Source: Boudabousia tangfeifanii
GTDB lineage: Bacteria > Actinomycetota > Actinomycetes > Actinomycetales > Actinomycetaceae
Assembly: GCF_001856685.1 (NCBI RefSeq)
Contig: NZ_CP017812.1
Coordinates: 1,240,001-1,304,000 of the forward strand
Direction: 5' to 3'
Length of the DNA: 64,000 nucleotides
How positions within the stretch are numbered: position 1 is the stretch's first letter; every line of letters starts with the position of its first letter. Positions 17,027 to 27,903 of this stretch are shown here, piece after piece. A program made the position numbers and the translations under genes. A model generated the notes under the pieces. That model saw only the letters and a program-made list of their open reading frames with translations, did not search any database and was not told the origin of the DNA.

Positions 17027-19768
17027 GTGAGCGAACTCAACGAGACCAGCCCCCTGATTAACGGACTACTCAGCCAGGTTCCGGATATCGATCCGGAAGA
17101 AACTAAAGAATGGGTTGAGTCCCTAGACGGTTTGATTGATGAAAAGGGTGGACCGCGTGCGCGCTACATCCTTTTGTCGATGCTTCGTGAAGCACGTCTA
17201 AAGAACGTTTCAGTCCCACAATCACTTACCACCCCATACGTCAACACCATTGGGGTGCATCAAGAACCTTATTTCCCCGGCGACGAAGCAACTGAACGCG
17301 AATACCGTCGTTGGATTCGTTGGAACGCCGCAGTAATGGTAACCCGCGCTCAGCGCCCGGGTGTCAAGGTCGGTGGCCACATTTCGTCATACGCCTCGGT
17401 AGCAACTTTGTACGAAGTTGGCTTCAACCACTTCTTCCGTGGCAAGAACCATCCAGGTGGCGGCGACCATGTCTTCTTCCAGGGTCACTGCTCCCCCGGT
17501 AACTACGCTCGTGCGTTCCTCGAAGGTCGCTTGACCGAGGACGATCTCGATGGTTTCCGCCAAGAAGTAAGCCACGACCACGGCATTCCTTCCTACCCAC
17601 ACCCGCGTCAGATGCCAGAGTTCTGGGAATACCCAACCGTTTCTATGGGTCTAGGGCCAGCAGAAGCCATTTACCAGGCATGGTTCGATAAGTACTTGCA
17701 CATGCGCGGCATCAAAGACACCTCCCAGCAGCACACTTGGGCTTTCTTGGGCGACGGTGAAATGGACGAGCCAGAATCGCGTGGTATGTTGCAGCTAGCT
17801 GCTCAGCAAGGGCTGGACAACCTTACCTTCGTGATTAACTGTAACTTGCAGCGTCTCGATGGCCCAGTTCGTGGTAACGGCAAGATCATGCAAGAACTTG
17901 AAGCGTTCTTCCGTGGTGCTGGCTGGAACGTCATCAAGGTCGTTTGGGGTCGTGAATGGGACGTTCTATTGAATGCCGATAAGGATCGCGCCCTCGTTAA
18001 CTTGATGACCGAAACCCTTGACGGTGACTTCCAGTCCTTCCGCGCTAACGATGGTGCCTTCATCCGTGAGCACTTCTTCAACCGCGATCCTCGCACCAAG
18101 GCAATGGTCAAGGATTGGACGGATGACCAGATTTGGGCTCTGAAGCGTGGTGGCCACGATTACCGCAAGGTCTACTCGGCATACAAGGCTGCCATGGAAC
18201 ACACCGGTCAGCCGACTGTTATTTTGGCTCATACGGTTAAGGGTTACTCTTTGGGTACTAACTTCGCTGGCCGTAACTCAACTCACCAGATGAAGAAGCT
18301 GGCACTCGATGACCTCAAGGCATTGCGTGACCGTCTACAGATTCCTTTCACTGACGAACAGTTGGAAGAGAATCCATACATGCCTCCTTACTACAAGCCA
18401 GAGCCAAATCACCCGGCATACCAGTACATGCTTGAACGTCGTGAAGCACTAGGTGGCTTCCTACCTTCGCGTCCACGTCAGCATGGCGAACTTCCAATGC
18501 CTAACCCAAAGGTCTTTGAGACTTTCAAGAAGGGTTCAGGTAAGCAAGAAGTCGCTACCACCATGGCTTTCGTGAAGATGCTTAAGGACATTATCCGTGA
18601 CAAAGAAATGGGTAACCGCATCGTTCCGATCATTCCGGACGAAGCTCGTACCTTCGGCCTCGATGCGATCTTCCCATCGGCTAAGATCTTCAACACTCAT
18701 GGTCAGAACTACACTCCAGTAGATGCTTCCATGATGTTGTCTTACCGCGAATCACAACAGGGACAGATCCTCCACACCGGCATTAACGAAGCTGGTTCGG
18801 CTGCTGCTTTCCAGGTTGCTGGTACTTCCTACGCGACTCACGGCGAACCGATGATTCCGGTTTACATCTTCTACTCGATGTTCGGTTTCCAGCGTACGGC
18901 AGATCAGTTCTGGGCTGCCGGCGACCAGCTCTGCCGCGGCTTTATCATTGGTGCTACCGCTGGCCGTACCACCCTAGCTGGTGAAGGTACCCAGCACATG
19001 GATGGCCACTCGCCACTCATTGCCGGTACCAACACTGCCGTCGTGCAGTACGACCCAGCTTACGCCTACGAAATCGCTTACATTGTTAAGGATGGTTTGG
19101 AGCGTATGTACGGTCCGGTTAAGGATCGCGATCCGAACGTCATGTACTACTTGACGGTTTACAACGAGCCAATGCACCAGCCAGCAGAGCCCGAGAATGT
19201 AGACATTGAAGGCATCATCAAGGGTATCCACCAGGTGGCACCTGCTGATGGTAATGGCCCTCAGGTTAACTTGCTCGCCTCTGGTGTCGGTGTTCCGTGG
19301 GCGGTTAAGGCGAAGGAACTACTCGCTAAGGATTGGGGCGTTAATGCTTCGGTTTGGTCGGTCACCTCGTGGAACGAACTGCGTCGTGACGGCATGGCTT
19401 GCGATAAGCACAACCTCCTCCACCCAGAAGAAGCTCCAGAAGTTCCTTACTTGACTAAGAAGCTTTCTGAAGTTGACGGCCCATTCGTGGCCACCTCAGA
19501 TTACGATCACTTGGTACAAGATCAGATCCGCAAGTGGGTTCCAGGTGAATACTTGGTACTCGGTGCTGATGGCTTTGGCTTCTCGGACACCCGTCCTGCC
19601 GCTCGTCGCCACTTCTTCATCGATGCTGAATCGATGGTTGTTGGTGCTCTTAGCCAGTTGGCTGCTTCCGGCCAGGTTGACAAGACCGTGGTCAAGCAAG
19701 CAATCGACAAGTACGATCTCTTCAATGTTAACGCTGGAACCTCAGGTTCTGACGCTGGCGAGAACTGA
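17027..19768 (+). CDS. aceE: Pyruvate dehydrogenase E1, homodimeric type
   Basis: 913 residues from the GTG of GTGAGCGAACTC, five to seven bases after AAGAAGGA; another GTG 15 bases upstream has no ribosome site. Thiamine pyrophosphate binding is shown by [12 protein letters not shown] and the downstream [11 protein letters not shown] motif. The protein is the single-chain AceE form that decarboxylates pyruvate and passes acetyl to lipoyl-E2. E3 and E2 (lpdA, dlaT) lie 32 kb away. Codon use is strongly biased towards C-ending codons, as expected for a highly expressed gene. Confidence 0.97.
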   Translation: MSELNETSPLINGLLSQVPDIDPEETKEWVESLDGLIDEKGGPRARYILLSMLREARLKNVSVPQSLTTPYVNTIGVHQEPYFPGDEATEREYRRWIRWNAAVMVTRAQRPGVKVGGHISSYASVATLYEVGFNHFFRGKNHPGGGDHVFFQGHCSPGNYARAFLEGRLTEDDLDGFRQEVSHDHGIPSYPHPRQMPEFWEYPTVSMGLGPAEAIYQAWFDKYLHMRGIKDTSQQHTWAFLGDGEMDEPESRGMLQLAAQQGLDNLTFVINCNLQRLDGPVRGNGKIMQELEAFFRGAGWNVIKVVWGREWDVLLNADKDRALVNLMTETLDGDFQSFRANDGAFIREHFFNRDPRTKAMVKDWTDDQIWALKRGGHDYRKVYSAYKAAMEHTGQPTVILAHTVKGYSLGTNFAGRNSTHQMKKLALDDLKALRDRLQIPFTDEQLEENPYMPPYYKPEPNHPAYQYMLERREALGGFLPSRPRQHGELPMPNPKVFETFKKGSGKQEVATTMAFVKMLKDIIRDKEMGNRIVPIIPDEARTFGLDAIFPSAKIFNTHGQNYTPVDASMMLSYRESQQGQILHTGINEAGSAAAFQVAGTSYATHGEPMIPVYIFYSMFGFQRTADQFWAAGDQLCRGFIIGATAGRTTLAGEGTQHMDGHSPLIAGTNTAVVQYDPAYAYEIAYIVKDGLERMYGPVKDRDPNVMYYLTVYNEPMHQPAEPENVDIEGIIKGIHQVAPADGNGPQVNLLASGVGVPWAVKAKELLAKDWGVNASVWSVTSWNELRRDGMACDKHNLLHPEEAPEVPYLTKKLSEVDGPFVATSDYDHLVQDQIRKWVPGEYLVLGADGFGFSDTRPAARRHFFIDAESMVVGALSQLAASGQVDKTVVKQAIDKYDLFNVNAGTSGSDAGEN

Positions 19769-19790
19769 GTAATCGTTAGCTAGTTACTTT

Positions 19791-19827
19791 GTGGGGGTGT
19801 TACTGCATATCGCGGTAACACCCCCAC
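19791..19827 (+). terminator. Terminator hairpin after aceE
   Basis: Arms GTGGGGGTGTTAC and GTAACACCCCCAC pair perfectly over an 11-base loop, starting 22 bases after the aceE stop and followed by a T-rich stretch (TTCTGTTTCC). Confidence 0.85.
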
Positions 19828-19867
19828 TTCTGTTTCCATATTCGTTTGGCACAAACTAGCTTTTAGT

Positions 19868-19912
19868 CAAATAGTTGGGGCCCAAGCAAATTGCTTGGGC
19901 CCCAACTATTTG
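19868..19912. terminator. Terminator hairpin between aceE and aspA
   Basis: A 22-bp perfect palindrome around a single central A (CAAATAGTTGGGGCCCAAGC on the left arm). It ends 11 bases from the aspA stop and presumably ends aspA transcription; with the preceding hairpin it forms a double barrier. Confidence 0.88.
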
Positions 19913-19923
19913 TTTAACGCCAA

Positions 19924-21414
19924 CTACATTTCATCGTAGTTTGGAATCGGAAGAATAGGTGCGAACTCTTCTGGCACTGGTTCATTCTCATCGAAGTTTT
20001 CTTCCAGGATGCCGTGGTACGCCGGCGTAGCTAGATTGTCTGGGCTGAGGATTTCATCAACTTCTTCTTCAGTCAAGAGTCCCTTAGCAATTACTAGGTC
20101 TCTAACTTGTGCCCCAGTTGCTGCTGCTTCCTTACCAATCGCATCACCATTAGCGTGACCAATGATGTCATTGAAATAGGTAATAATGCCGATAGAGTTC
20201 ATCACGTAATCGTGGCAAGCTTCCCGGTTCGCTTCCAAACCTTCCACACAGAACTCACGTAGTGTTCGGCAACCGTTAGTGAGCAGTACTAGTGATTCGT
20301 GCAAAGCTTCCATGATGACTGGCTCCATGACGTTCAACTGTAGCTGTCCTGCTTGTGCGGCCATGGTCACCGTCACGTCGTTTCCAAAAACCTTAAAACA
20401 GACTTGGTTCACAACTTCAGGAATTACCGGATTTACCTTTGCCGGCATGATCGAAGAGCCTGCGGCTCGCTGTGGTAGTTTGATTTCTGCGAGGCCGGCG
20501 CGTGGACCGGAAGAAAGTAGTCGCAAATCATTACAAATCTTAGCGAGCTTAGTAGCCGTGCGTTTCAAAGTACCATGCATGGAAACATAAGCCCCAGTGT
20601 CTTGGGTCGCTTCGATCAAATTCGAGGCACCAACGATCGGAGAATCTGTAACTTCACGCAGACGTTCCACTACCCTCTCTCGATACCCAGGAGGGGTATT
20701 TAGTCCGGTACCGATAGCAGTGGCACCTAGATTGGTTTCCAACAATAGATTGGCATTATTTTCCAAACGTGCGTCTTCTTCTGCTAAGTTCACAGCGAAG
20801 GCAGCCATTTCTTGTCCCAGAGTCATAGGCACGGCATCCTGCAACTGGGTACGTCCCATCTTTAGAACATCCCGGAACTCGAGACCTTTGTCAGCAAATG
20901 CCTGAACGAGCCGCGCTAGTTCCACTCGGAAAGCTTGCACTTGTTCGTAAAAGGCTAGGCAAAGCCCCGTCGGAAATGTGTCATTAGTTGATTGCGAGCG
21001 GTTGAGGTGATCATTAGGATCTAGGACTTGATAATCACCGCGTGGACGCCCCATCATTTCCAGAGCAAGATTGGCAATAACCTCATTGGTGTTCATATTC
21101 ACCGAGGTTCCTGCGCCACCTTGGAACTGATCGATCGGGAACTGATCCATACACAGGCCCTTGTCCAAGATAGCATCGCATGCTTTAACGATTGCCTTCA
21201 CACGCCACTTTCGCATGGTACCAAGGTCGCCATTAGCAAGGGCGCAAGCTTTCTTAACTTTTACCATGGCCCGGATCATTTCCGGGTATTGATTCATGGT
21301 CCTGCCCGAGATCTGGTAGTTTTCCATAGCTCTTAGGGTATGGATTCCCCAGTACACATCAGCGGGTACTTCGCGCGCCCCAAGCAGGTCATGTTCTAAA
21401 CGAGTGGCTGTCAT
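19924..21414 (-). CDS. aspA: Aspartate ammonia-lyase
   Basis: 496 residues of the fumarase/aspartase superfamily. The signature [12 protein letters not shown] is present, as are the N-terminal TRLEHDLLG, the substrate segment [14 protein letters not shown], and [12 protein letters not shown]. It interconverts aspartate with fumarate plus ammonia, in anaerobes often feeding fumarate respiration. Aspartase is favoured over fumarase by the N-terminal [20 protein letters not shown] pattern. An acidic C-terminal tail of ~25 residues is an addition. Monocistronic: 129 bases separate it from the small ACP-like gene upstream. Confidence 0.94.
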   Translation of the reverse strand: MTATRLEHDLLGAREVPADVYWGIHTLRAMENYQISGRTMNQYPEMIRAMVKVKKACALANGDLGTMRKWRVKAIVKACDAILDKGLCMDQFPIDQFQGGAGTSVNMNTNEVIANLALEMMGRPRGDYQVLDPNDHLNRSQSTNDTFPTGLCLAFYEQVQAFRVELARLVQAFADKGLEFRDVLKMGRTQLQDAVPMTLGQEMAAFAVNLAEEDARLENNANLLLETNLGATAIGTGLNTPPGYRERVVERLREVTDSPIVGASNLIEATQDTGAYVSMHGTLKRTATKLAKICNDLRLLSSGPRAGLAEIKLPQRAAGSSIMPAKVNPVIPEVVNQVCFKVFGNDVTVTMAAQAGQLQLNVMEPVIMEALHESLVLLTNGCRTLREFCVEGLEANREACHDYVMNSIGIITYFNDIIGHANGDAIGKEAAATGAQVRDLVIAKGLLTEEEVDEILSPDNLATPAYHGILEENFDENEPVPEEFAPILPIPNYDEM

Positions 21415-21543
21415 AGCAAACTCCGTGGTTCGATAGAGCGCCGTATTATCGGCATTGCACGATAATTCTAGGGCCTTGTTCCTATCCTCGCGACCTCAAT
21501 CGTAAGAAAAATAGCTTCCAGAAAATTTTTCTTTATTTTGCTT

Positions 21544-21918
21544 TTAAATCTGTGGGTTTTCTATCGAAGCGAAGATATCTTCTAGAGTTTTCCAGTTCAA
21601 AATTTCACTGTCTGGCAAAGTAATCTTTAGTTCTTGTTCGATAGCAGTAGCTACTGTCCAACGTGCAATCTTGCCCAGTCCAGCTTGAGTTAAAGAAAGC
21701 GCAGGAGTCATTTCCTCGGGCGCTATCGCCAAATGAGGTAAGAGGATCCTGACTACTTCCTCTTTTTGGGACTCAGTGGTTGCTACTTGCTCCGCTTGAG
21801 ATTCTGCCGTTAACCCGCCCTCGATAGGATCATCTGGCGTATCCTCATCTTGCGACATCGGGTCTGCTTCGGCCTCTAGGGCAGCCTTTAACGCGGCAAG
21901 TTCTTCTAATCCAGCCAT
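21544..21918 (-). CDS. Acyl-carrier-like protein lacking the phosphopantetheine serine
   Basis: 124 residues, strongly acidic. Residues ~1-50 look disordered (many E, D, Q). Residues ~55-120 match the acyl carrier four-helix pattern: VVRILLPHLAI-PEEMTPALSL, a helix-II region IARWTVATAIEQELKITLPD, and WKTLEDIFASI. The place of the DSL motif reads LGKIA, so there is no serine to carry phosphopantetheine. The gene starts five bases after the DUF3145 stop. In Streptomyces, as I recall, DUF3145 lies beside the fabD-fabH-acpP-fabF cluster, so this looks like a leftover or repurposed carrier protein. The similarity is my own reading and has not been tested by search. Confidence 0.55.
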   Translation of the reverse strand: MAGLEELAALKAALEAEADPMSQDEDTPDDPIEGGLTAESQAEQVATTESQKEEVVRILLPHLAIAPEEMTPALSLTQAGLGKIARWTVATAIEQELKITLPDSEILNWKTLEDIFASIENPQI

Positions 21919-21923
21919 AGTGC

Positions 21924-22424
21924 TTAGCCTACTCTATGTAGCCATCGAACTGGTACCCCGTCACCGGCGTAGCGGAATGGTTCTAGTTCCTCATCCCAAG
22001 CAGTTCCAAGTGCTAGTGAAAGACGGGAACGGAATTCTTGATCGTTTTTACTTTCGAACATTGCTTGACGAATTCGATCTTCAGGCACTACGGTGTTCCC
22101 GCATGTGTCCATTTGTGCATGGAAAATACCAAGTTCGGGGGTATGGGACCAACGTGAACCATCGGTCGAAGCAGTAGCTTCTTCAGTTACTTCGAAGCGC
22201 AGATGATCCCATCCTCTCAAAGCGGAGGTGAGTTTTGCGCCCGTGCCAATCGGTCCAGTCCAAGCCACCTCACATCGAACAAAATCAGGGGCTGCTGGTT
22301 GCGCGGTCCAGACAAGTTTTACCGGATAACCCAAAACATCAGTTGCGGCCCATTCAATATGTGGGCATAACGCCCTTGGCGAAGTGTGCACGAAAAGTAC
22401 ACCGCGGGTCAACGAACCTTTCAT
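21924..22424 (-). CDS. DUF3145 family protein
   Basis: 166 residues matching the actinobacterial DUF3145 pattern: RGVLFVHTSPRALCPHIEWAA, GAKLTSALRGWDHLRFEVTEE, SHTPELGIFHAQMD and VPEDRIRQAM. The family has no known function; in other actinobacteria it sits close to FAS-II genes. Here only a degenerate carrier-like gene follows and no fab enzyme is in view. A GGAGG-like ribosome site (TTAGGAGGCCACC) precedes the ATG. Confidence 0.88.
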   Translation of the reverse strand: MKGSLTRGVLFVHTSPRALCPHIEWAATDVLGYPVKLVWTAQPAAPDFVRCEVAWTGPIGTGAKLTSALRGWDHLRFEVTEEATASTDGSRWSHTPELGIFHAQMDTCGNTVVPEDRIRQAMFESKNDQEFRSRLSLALGTAWDEELEPFRYAGDGVPVRWLHRVG

Positions 22425-22474
22425 TGGTGGCCTCCTAAATATCTGAGGGTCGTCTTCCCCTACGTCCTCAAATT

Positions 22475-22527
22475 AAGTGGGCACCTGCGCGGCGTGCGTT
22501 TTCAGTATGCCGCGCAGGTGCCCACTT
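22475..22527 (-). terminator. Terminator hairpin after fhs
   Basis: A 19-bp stem with arms 22475-22493 and 22509-22527 (AAGTGGGCACCTGCGCGGC and its complement) and a 15-base loop. It lies between the fhs stop and the DUF3145 start, so it most likely ends the fhs transcript. Confidence 0.8.
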
Positions 22528-22573
22528 GTCAAAGTTTAGCCCTAACGCTTAAGCAGCTTTTTCAGTTCAAACC

Positions 22574-24229
22574 TTAGGAAAGACCAATAATATTGCCATC
22601 TGCATCGACTTCCATGCCCAACGCAGCTGGTTGCTTTGGCAAGCCTGGCATGGTCATCATGTCGCCAGCGACCAGGACAATAAAACCGGCACCTGCACTC
22701 AAACGTACTTCCCGAATGTGAAGGGTATGGCCGCTGGGAGCCCCCAAGGCTTTCGGATCTGCGGAGAAAGAGTATTGATTCTTGGCCACACAGATTGGCA
22801 AGTTTTCATAGCCTGCAGCTGCGATAATTCCCAGTCGACGTTTCGCTCCGGGGGACCAAGTAACTTCACTCGCGCGATAGACCCGTTTAGCTAGATCCAA
22901 GGCTTTTTGCTCGTAACTGTCAGTGAGTTCATAGGCGTGTCGTAGTTCTGGAGTTGGCGCCTCTAGCATTTCGAGTACTGCGTCTGCGAGTTCCAAAGCG
23001 CCCTCTCCCCCATTTGCAAAGTGAGTTGAAACGACGACAGGGACTGGTACAAGTTCGCGTAAGGCAGCGATTTCTTCGTCGGTATCCGCCGCGAAGCGAT
23101 TTAATGCCACCAAAACTTGCTGTCCAAAAACTTCCTGGAGATTCTCAACGTGACGCAAGAGGTTTACTGCCCCAGCTTGAACTGCTTCAATATTTGGCTG
23201 ATCAAGGTCGGGGCGGGCCACTCCCGCGTTGTATTTAATGGAGCGAATGGTTGCGACGCAAACTACTGCAGTCGGCTGAATCTGACCGGCACGACACTTA
23301 ATATCAAAGAACTTTTCTGCACCTAAGTCAGCTCCAAAACCAGCCTCGGTAACCACGATATCCGCAAGTTTCTGGGCGGCGTGGGTAGCGGTTAGCGTGG
23401 AGCACCCGTGAGCGATATTGGCAAAAGGTCCACCATGAACAAAAGCTGGGTTGCCTTCCAAGGTTTGTACTAGATTTGGACCGAGGACGTCCTTGAGAAT
23501 CACGGCCATAGCGCCCGCAGCACCAATCTGTTCACAAGTTACAGGATTCTTATCAAGGTCGAGACCAACGACGATCTTTCCTAAGCGGGAACGTAAATCA
23601 GCCAAATCAGATGCTAGACAAACAATCGCCATAATTTCTGAAGCGGCTACGATGTCGAATCCGTCCTCGCGAACAAAGCCATTTAACGGCCCGCCAAGAC
23701 CGACAGAGATTTGGCGTAGAGCGCGGTCGTTCATATCAACTACACGTTTCCACCAAATCTGTCGAGCATCTAGGCGTAGCTCATTTCCATGATGAAGGTG
23801 GTTATCGATCATGGCAGCAAGCAGATTGTGGGCTAACGCAATGGCCGCAAAATCGCCGGTAAAATTGAGGTTAATGTCTTCCATCGGAACGACTTGCGCA
23901 TAGCCGCCGCCGGCCGCCCCGCCCTTCATTCCAAATACAGGCCCCATCGAGGGTTCGCGTAGGCAGAGCATGGCTTTCTTCCCACGTAAAGCTAGCGCAT
24001 CAGCCAGACCGACTGAAGTCGTGGTCTTTCCTTCACCAGCAGGAGTCGGAGAAACAGCGGTAACTAGAACCACTTTGCCTTGACGCTCCTGGGAGAGCTT
24101 ACCTACATTCACTTTCGCCTTATAGCGACCATAGGGTTCTACTTCGGTAGCAGCTAGTGACAAATCCTTCGCTACTTCGTCAATTTCACGCATTTTGCAT
24201 TGGCGGGCAATTTCAATGTCACTGAGCAT
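22574..24229 (-). CDS. fhs: Formate-tetrahydrofolate ligase
   Basis: 551 residues, normal length. The ATP loop is TPAGEGKTTTSVGLADAL; further family segments are LREPSMGPVFGMKGGAAGGGYAQV near residue 95, MEDINLNFTGDFAAI and HGGPFANIAHGCST. It makes 10-formyl-THF from formate, THF and ATP in the cytosol, feeding purine and formyl-Met synthesis. A ribosome site TTAGGAGAAATA precedes the ATG. The 137-base gap upstream (after def) holds a structured element that may regulate it. Confidence 0.96.
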   Translation of the reverse strand: MLSDIEIARQCKMREIDEVAKDLSLAATEVEPYGRYKAKVNVGKLSQERQGKVVLVTAVSPTPAGEGKTTTSVGLADALALRGKKAMLCLREPSMGPVFGMKGGAAGGGYAQVVPMEDINLNFTGDFAAIALAHNLLAAMIDNHLHHGNELRLDARQIWWKRVVDMNDRALRQISVGLGGPLNGFVREDGFDIVAASEIMAIVCLASDLADLRSRLGKIVVGLDLDKNPVTCEQIGAAGAMAVILKDVLGPNLVQTLEGNPAFVHGGPFANIAHGCSTLTATHAAQKLADIVVTEAGFGADLGAEKFFDIKCRAGQIQPTAVVCVATIRSIKYNAGVARPDLDQPNIEAVQAGAVNLLRHVENLQEVFGQQVLVALNRFAADTDEEIAALRELVPVPVVVSTHFANGGEGALELADAVLEMLEAPTPELRHAYELTDSYEQKALDLAKRVYRASEVTWSPGAKRRLGIIAAAGYENLPICVAKNQYSFSADPKALGAPSGHTLHIREVRLSAGAGFIVLVAGDMMTMPGLPKQPAALGMEVDADGNIIGLS

Positions 24230-24278
24230 TATTTCTCCTAAGTTAAGACCCCAAGGGCAGAGCAGGACATAAATAAAG

Positions 24279-24342
24279 ATACACCCGCGAGATGACGAGC
24301 TATCCTGAGACTAGGCTAGCACATCAAGTCAGCGGGTGTATC
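24279..24342 (-). promoter_or_regulatory. Structured element between def and fhs (possible leader RNA or terminator)
   Basis: On the minus strand an 11-bp stem (GATACACCCGC with GCGGGTGTATC) encloses 42 bases that can fold further: GATG with CATC, and a top hairpin GCTAGCC / GGATAGC. It begins about 25 bases after the def stop and ends ~50 bases before the fhs start. Other terminators in this window have loops of 15 bases or fewer and simple tops, so this one stands out. I do not recognise the published THF riboswitch consensus in it. Confidence 0.45.
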
Positions 24343-24366
24343 CTATTTGCGACTATCTTTTAGTTA

Positions 24367-24861
24367 TCAGTCCATTAGCTTGCGTACTTCACGCATAGCT
24401 TTGCCACGAGTAGCACGATCAAGTCGATCAAGGTAGAGCATACCCTCTAGGTGGTCGCACTCATGCTGTAGACAACGAGCCATAAGTTCTTCCCCTTCGA
24501 CCACCACAGGCTTGCCATCGAGGTCGATCCCAGTAACTCGCGCATACCAGGCACGCTTGGTGGGGAACCAGAGGTTAGGTACCGACAAGCAGCCTTCATC
24601 CCCGTCCTGGTATTCGTCAAAATCTAGCGCATCGATCTTGGGATTGAGCACATAGCCAATTTCGCCATCGATATTCCAGGAGAATGCTCGTAGAGACACA
24701 CCAATCTGGTTTGCTGCGAGGCCCGCTCGGCCTTCCATGTCTACGCCCTCGAGCAAATCTTCCACCAAGGTGCGCACTGCCGCCGATTTAGTGTCGGTGA
24801 TCGGATCGCAAGGAGTTCGCAGTACTGGGTCTCCAACTACCCGGATCTCACGAATAGCCAT
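24367..24861 (-). CDS. def: Peptide deformylase
   Basis: 164 residues. The three family motifs are present: [18 protein letters not shown] (metal cysteine) and the metal-binding [10 protein letters not shown]. It removes the formyl group from nascent N-termini; map, the next enzyme in that path, is at 8.9 kb. The ATG overlaps the proS stop (TGATG), so the two are translationally coupled. The expected length is intact. Confidence 0.96.
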   Translation of the reverse strand: MAIREIRVVGDPVLRTPCDPITDTKSAAVRTLVEDLLEGVDMEGRAGLAANQIGVSLRAFSWNIDGEIGYVLNPKIDALDFDEYQDGDEGCLSVPNLWFPTKRAWYARVTGIDLDGKPVVVEGEELMARCLQHECDHLEGMLYLDRLDRATRGKAMREVRKLMD

Positions 24862-26669
24862 CAGTTTTCCTCCTTAGCCTTGGCGATAGCCTCACGAACC
24901 GCTTCAGCGGCTTGTTCAACTGGTAGCTCTTCCTTCTCGCCAGTACGACGGTTACGCAGTTCTACCTTACCGTCCTTTAGTCCACGACCAACAACCAAAA
25001 CAAATGGCATACCCAGTAGTTCGGAATCAGCAAACTTCACGCCGGCCGAAACCTTCAAACGGTCGTCATAGAGTACTTCGAAGTCTTTAGCCAAATCCTT
25101 AGCAAGGTTCTGAGCGGTTTCGAAAATTTCTTCGCCCTTACCAGTTGCCAAAACGTGAACTTGGAACGGAGCCAAGGAAAGCGGCCACTTTAGACCTTGC
25201 TCATCGCAGTTTTGTTCTGCCAAGGCCGCCATTACGCGGGAGACGCCGATCCCGTAGGAACCCATGGTTACAACCTGCGATTTACCATTTTCATCCAGCA
25301 CAGTCAGGCCAAGTGCCTTAGCGTACTTCCGACCCAACTGGAAAATATGGCCGACCTCGATACCGCGAGCAATTTCAAGCGGACCAGAACCGTCAGGAGC
25401 CTGATCGCCAGGTTTGATTTCAGCTGCTTCGATTACCCCGTCAGCTTCGAAATCGCGGCCCTTAACCAAGTTAACTACGTGCAGATCAGCTTCATTGGCC
25501 CCTGCAATCCAAGCGGTACCAGTAACCACACGAGGATCAAGGAAATAACGAACTCCGGCAAGTTCTTCCGCATCATCTGGCTGTCCTGCACGAGCTGGGG
25601 ACTGCGGACCTAACACCTGAGGGCCAATGTAACCGGCCACTAATTCTGGGTGCTTTGCCAAATCTTCTGGGGTGGAAACTTCGACTTCAGCTGGGGCAAA
25701 TGCAGCTTCAACTCGCTTCAAGTCAACTTCACGATCGCCAGGCAAAGCAATACCGACCACTTCGCGACGACCATCAGGATGAACCAAGGTCACCATGACA
25801 TGCTTGAGCGTATCTGCCGCTTCCCAAGGACGGTCTGAACGTGGGAAATCACGATTAGCTAGATCAACCAAATCAGCGATTGTCTTAGCTCCCGGAGTCT
25901 TATGCACATGAGCAGCAGGAATCTGAGAATAATCCTGCTCCGGTGGAGCCACGGTAGTCACGGCCTCGGCATTTGCGGCATAGCCACCTGCAGAACGAAC
26001 GAAGGTGTCTTCACCGATCTCACACGGGTGAAGGAACTCTTCCGAACGGCTACCACCCATAGCGCCCGAAGTAGCGGCACAAATTACTACTTCCAAGCCA
26101 AGACGCGCAAAAATGCGCTGGTAAGCACGACGCTGCGCATTGTAGGACTCGTCCAAGCCTTCATCAGTCAAATCGAACGAATAGGCATCTTTCATCACGA
26201 ATTCGCGGCCGCGAATCAAGCCAGCACGAGGACGAGCTTCGTCACGATACTTAGTCTGGATTTGATACAAAGTAAGTGGCAAATCCTTGTACGAAGAGTA
26301 CAAATCCTTCACCAACAAGGTGAACATTTCTTCGTGGGTTGGCGCCAACAGATAGTCATTACCACGACGATCGGCCAGACGGAACAAGTTCGGCCCGTAT
26401 TCATTCCAGCGATTAGTTGCTTCGTATGGCTCGCGAGGTAGCAACCCAGGGAACAAAACTTCCTGAGCACCAGCAGCATTCATTTCTTCGCGCACTACCT
26501 GCTCAACCTGACGCAGAACGCGCAGGCCCAAGGGCAACCAAGAGTAAACCCCAGGGGCAACTCGGCGAATATAACCAGCTCGAACCAAAAGCTTGTGGCT
26601 ATTTACTTCGGCATCAGCAGGATCTTCGCGCAAGGTTCGCACGAAGAAAGATGACATATTACTTAACAC
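24861..26669 (-). CDS. proS: Proline-tRNA ligase, bacterial long type
   Basis: 602 residues. The class II core has the motif [21 protein letters not shown] at the start, motif 2 near [25 protein letters not shown] and motif 3 [14 protein letters not shown]. The inserted editing domain (about residues 225-410) that clears Ala-tRNA-Pro is present, as is the C-terminal anticodon domain. Two in-frame ATGs (residues 1 and 5) lie close together; the first is used here. No T-box leader fits in the 47 bases upstream. Confidence 0.96.
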   Translation of the reverse strand: MLSNMSSFFVRTLREDPADAEVNSHKLLVRAGYIRRVAPGVYSWLPLGLRVLRQVEQVVREEMNAAGAQEVLFPGLLPREPYEATNRWNEYGPNLFRLADRRGNDYLLAPTHEEMFTLLVKDLYSSYKDLPLTLYQIQTKYRDEARPRAGLIRGREFVMKDAYSFDLTDEGLDESYNAQRRAYQRIFARLGLEVVICAATSGAMGGSRSEEFLHPCEIGEDTFVRSAGGYAANAEAVTTVAPPEQDYSQIPAAHVHKTPGAKTIADLVDLANRDFPRSDRPWEAADTLKHVMVTLVHPDGRREVVGIALPGDREVDLKRVEAAFAPAEVEVSTPEDLAKHPELVAGYIGPQVLGPQSPARAGQPDDAEELAGVRYFLDPRVVTGTAWIAGANEADLHVVNLVKGRDFEADGVIEAAEIKPGDQAPDGSGPLEIARGIEVGHIFQLGRKYAKALGLTVLDENGKSQVVTMGSYGIGVSRVMAALAEQNCDEQGLKWPLSLAPFQVHVLATGKGEEIFETAQNLAKDLAKDFEVLYDDRLKVSAGVKFADSELLGMPFVLVVGRGLKDGKVELRNRRTGEKEELPVEQAAEAVREAIAKAKEEN

Positions 26670-26716
26670 AATGTTCCCTATCTGTAAGTCACTTACTGTA
26701 GTGTCTGAAAGCTATT

Positions 26717-27889
26717 TTAAGCTAAAACTTCAACTTCACCCGAACCAGCTTCCAAGCCCATCTTTTCAGCTAGTTCATTTGCCTTTTCAATTAGTGTAGG
26801 TACGATCTGGTCTTCGGGGACAGTGGCCACGACCTCGCCCTTAATAAAGATCTGTCCCTTACCATTACCAGAAGCACAACCGAGGTCGGCTTCACGGGCC
26901 TCGCCCGGACCATTAACCACACAGCCCATTACCGCCACGCGCAAGGGCACTTTCAAATCCTTCAAACCTTCGGTAACGTCCTCAGCCAACTTATAAACGT
27001 CAACCTGGGCACGACCGCATGATGGGCAGGAAACGATTTCCAAAGTGCGCTCACGCAAACCCAAAGACTGCAGGATTTCGATCCCGACTTTGACTTCCTC
27101 CACCGGCGGTGCCGAAAGCGAAACCCGAATCGTGTCCCCAATGCCTCGTGACAGCAAGGCGCCAAATGCGGTTGCCGACTTGATGGTGCCTTGGAAAGCG
27201 GGACCAGCTTCGGTCACCCCTAAGTGCAATGGCCAATCGCCCTGCTCCGAAAGTAGCTCATAGGCACGGACCATCGTCACTGGATCATGGTGTTTTACCG
27301 AAATCTTAAAATCATGGAACCCATGTTCTTCGAACAAGGAGGCTTCCCAGACAGCAGACTCGACTAGAGCTTCTGGGGTAGCTTTGCCGTATTTCTTCAA
27401 CAAACGTGGGTCGAGTGAACCAGCATTGACGCCAATGCGAAGAGAGCAACCGTAGTCGCTGGCAGCTTGGCAAATATCTTTCACCTGATCATCGAATTTA
27501 CGAATATTGCCTGGGTTAACTCGTACTGCTGCACAACCACCCTTGATCGCAGCGAAGACGTATTTAGGCTGGAAATGGATGTCAGCAATCACGGGAATAT
27601 TTGACTGCTTAGCAATCACCGACAAGGCGTCTGCGTCTTCTTGTCGCGGACACGCCACACGGACAATATCGCAGCCAGCAGCAGTAAGTTCAGCAATCTG
27701 TTGCAAAGTTGGACCGATTTCGTGGGTTTTGGTGGTCGTCATAGACTGCACTGAAACTGGGGCATCTCCCCCAACTAGGACACTCCCCACCTTAATCTGG
27801 CGAGTCTTTTTCCGAGGACGGATTAACTCCCGTGGCTTTTTTACCGTTGGGATCCCCAAAGAAACTTCACTACTCAATTTTTCTTCCAT
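26717..27889 (-). CDS. ispG: 4-hydroxy-3-methylbut-2-enyl diphosphate synthase (flavodoxin)
   Basis: 390 residues. The N-terminal barrel ([36 protein letters not shown]) and the C-terminal iron-sulfur domain with [10 protein letters not shown] and [16 protein letters not shown] are intact; the three cluster cysteines are visible. It catalyses the sixth step of the MEP isoprenoid pathway. It follows rseP after 14 bases and shares an operon with dxr, as in mycobacteria. The first ~25 residues are basic and poorly conserved. Confidence 0.96.
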   Translation of the reverse strand: MEEKLSSEVSLGIPTVKKPRELIRPRKKTRQIKVGSVLVGGDAPVSVQSMTTTKTHEIGPTLQQIAELTAAGCDIVRVACPRQEDADALSVIAKQSNIPVIADIHFQPKYVFAAIKGGCAAVRVNPGNIRKFDDQVKDICQAASDYGCSLRIGVNAGSLDPRLLKKYGKATPEALVESAVWEASLFEEHGFHDFKISVKHHDPVTMVRAYELLSEQGDWPLHLGVTEAGPAFQGTIKSATAFGALLSRGIGDTIRVSLSAPPVEEVKVGIEILQSLGLRERTLEIVSCPSCGRAQVDVYKLAEDVTEGLKDLKVPLRVAVMGCVVNGPGEAREADLGCASGNGKGQIFIKGEVVATVPEDQIVPTLIEKANELAEKMGLEAGSGEVEVLA

Positions 27890-27903
27890 TCCTCACCGCA
27901 CCG

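Noticed and set aside
26670..26716. T-box leader for proS
   Set aside because: Only 47 bases separate it from ispG and no T-box sequence is present.
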